Origin: Gammaproteobacteria bacterium
GTDB lineage: Bacteria > Pseudomonadota > Gammaproteobacteria > SZUA-229
Direction: 5' to 3'
Length of the DNA: 6,003 nt
Assembly (NCBI GenBank): GCA_021768055.1
Contig: JAASSE010000075.1
Coordinates: forward strand, 1-6,003
A program made the position numbers and the translations under genes. The notes under the pieces were generated by a model, which saw only the letters and a program-made list of their open reading frames with translations, made no database searches and had not been told where the DNA came from. Positions 5,142-6,003 of the stretch are shown here, piece after piece. The stretch's first letter is position 1, and each line of letters begins with the position of its first letter.

Positions 5142-6003
5142 ATGGATACCTTACTGATAGCTATTGATTATCGCGATGCTCTTTGGCTATCGATCGCTTT
5201 TGCCGCCGGCTTTGTCTTTTATCGTATCGGCTTGCCGCCACTGGTCGGTTTTCTTGTTGCGGGTTTTGTACTCAAGTACCTGGGTGTTGAGTCTACCCCC
5301 TTTCTGATAGAACTGGCCGATTTTGGCGTTACCTTACTGTTATTTTCCATCGGACTGAAACTGCGCGTCAGCAGCCTGCTGAAACCTGAAATATGGGGCG
5401 TTGCGACACTTCACATGGTGGTTACCGTCATCGTTCTCGGCACGGTTACACTCGGCCTGGGCATGGCTGGACTGGTGCTGTTTACAGGCATGGACCCGGC
5501 AACCGCCATCATCGTTGGTTTCGCGCTGAGTTTTTCCAGTACCGTGTTTGCGGTGAAAACACTGGATAGTGCCGGTGAGGGGGGTTCACGTTTCGGCAGA
5601 ATTGCGATCGGCATACTCATCATCCAGGACATCGCTGCCGTAGCATTTCTTGCCGCCTCCAGTGGAAAACTTCCATCCCCGTGGGCATTTTCTCTACTGG
5701 CCCTGCTGCTGTTACGCAAGCCACTGCTGACATTGCTGAATAAATCGGGCCATGGTGAGCTTCTAATCCTGATGGGATTTGTTCTCGCTGTCGGTGGTGC
5801 ACAGTTGTTTGAAATGTTTAACCTGAAAGGTGATCTGGGCGCACTTTTCGTCGGCGCCTTGCTGGCCGGCAACCCACGTTCGGATGAACTGGCGAAAAGT
5901 CTGCTTGGGTTCAAGGAACTGTTCCTGGTCGCCTTCTTCCTCAGTATCGGCCTGGCAGGCATTCCAACCCTCGAAATATTCGTCACTGCAGTCATACTGC
6001 TCG
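5142..6003 (+). CDS. CPA2-family (KefB-type) cation:proton antiporter, N-terminal part
   Basis: The frame is open from ATG 5142 to the window end, giving 287 residues; the C-terminus is cut off. It is a polytopic inner-membrane protein made of successive hydrophobic helices. CPA2 marks include GLPPLVGFLVAGFVL (residues 30-44), LADFGVTLLLFSIGLKL (58-74), the SFSSTVFAVKTL segment (130-141), GILIIQDIAAV (157-167) with the Gln-Asp pair Q162-D163 typical of Kef proteins, and GALFVGALLAGNP (233-245) followed by FKELFLVAFFLSIGL. Such proteins exchange K+ or Na+ for H+ across the inner membrane. Whether a C-terminal RCK/TrkA-N regulatory domain is present, as in KefB and KefC, cannot be seen, so ion and regulation are open. 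A strong promoter lies just upstream; AGAG before the ATG is only a weak ribosome binding site. Confidence 0.9.
   Translation, partial: MDTLLIAIDYRDALWLSIAFAAGFVFYRIGLPPLVGFLVAGFVLKYLGVESTPFLIELADFGVTLLLFSIGLKLRVSSLLKPEIWGVATLHMVVTVIVLGTVTLGLGMAGLVLFTGMDPATAIIVGFALSFSSTVFAVKTLDSAGEGGSRFGRIAIGILIIQDIAAVAFLAASSGKLPSPWAFSLLALLLLRKPLLTLLNKSGHGELLILMGFVLAVGGAQLFEMFNLKGDLGALFVGALLAGNPRSDELAKSLLGFKELFLVAFFLSIGLAGIPTLEIFVTAVILL

Noticed and set aside
5411..5995. Long open frame on the minus strand opposite the antiporter
   Set aside because: It is serine-, arginine- and proline-rich with no family features, while the plus strand encodes a clear CPA2 antiporter across the same bases.

Overview
The window looks like a chromosomal segment of a gammaproteobacterium. 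The evidence is the C-terminus of an FtsN-like SPOR protein with the FYTILPE motif typical of this class, a KefB-type antiporter, a DUF4136 lipoprotein and Proteobacteria-style promoters and terminator. Genus cannot be set from sequence alone. An LDH-like malate dehydrogenase and an encapsulated-ferritin-type (EncFtn) protein suggest an environmental lineage rather than an enteric one. No insertion sequence, phage gene, CRISPR array, tRNA or rRNA was seen.

Layout. Positions 1-355 hold the end of the SPOR-domain protein. Positions 356-535 are a promoter and leader for a small SCP2-like lipid-carrier protein (536-928), which is closed by a strong intrinsic terminator (962-988). A new rightward run of five closely spaced genes then starts: LDH-like malate dehydrogenase (1147-2085), exported GlcG/HbpS-like protein (2093-2590), EncFtn-type ferritin-like protein (2613-2900), DUF900-like alpha/beta hydrolase (2927-3886) and a family 6 type uracil/hypoxanthine-DNA glycosylase (3902-4411). 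Gaps between them are 7, 22, 26 and 15 bases, so they probably form one operon. The last gene converges on a leftward DUF4136 lipoprotein gene (4408-5016); the two stop codons overlap within a small palindrome. A divergent promoter region (5017-5141) contains a near-consensus sigma-70 promoter for a CPA2/KefB-type cation:proton antiporter (5142 to beyond the window end).

How the genes may work together. The most notable point is the five-gene run. It pairs a possible haem-binding periplasmic protein with an EncFtn ferroxidase, but EncFtn stops right after its structured core. It lacks the C-terminal encapsulin-targeting tail, and no encapsulin gene follows it. This suggests either a shell-independent role for EncFtn or an encapsulin elsewhere. 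Links between malate oxidation, iron or haem handling, the hydrolase and base-excision repair are inferred from gene order only.
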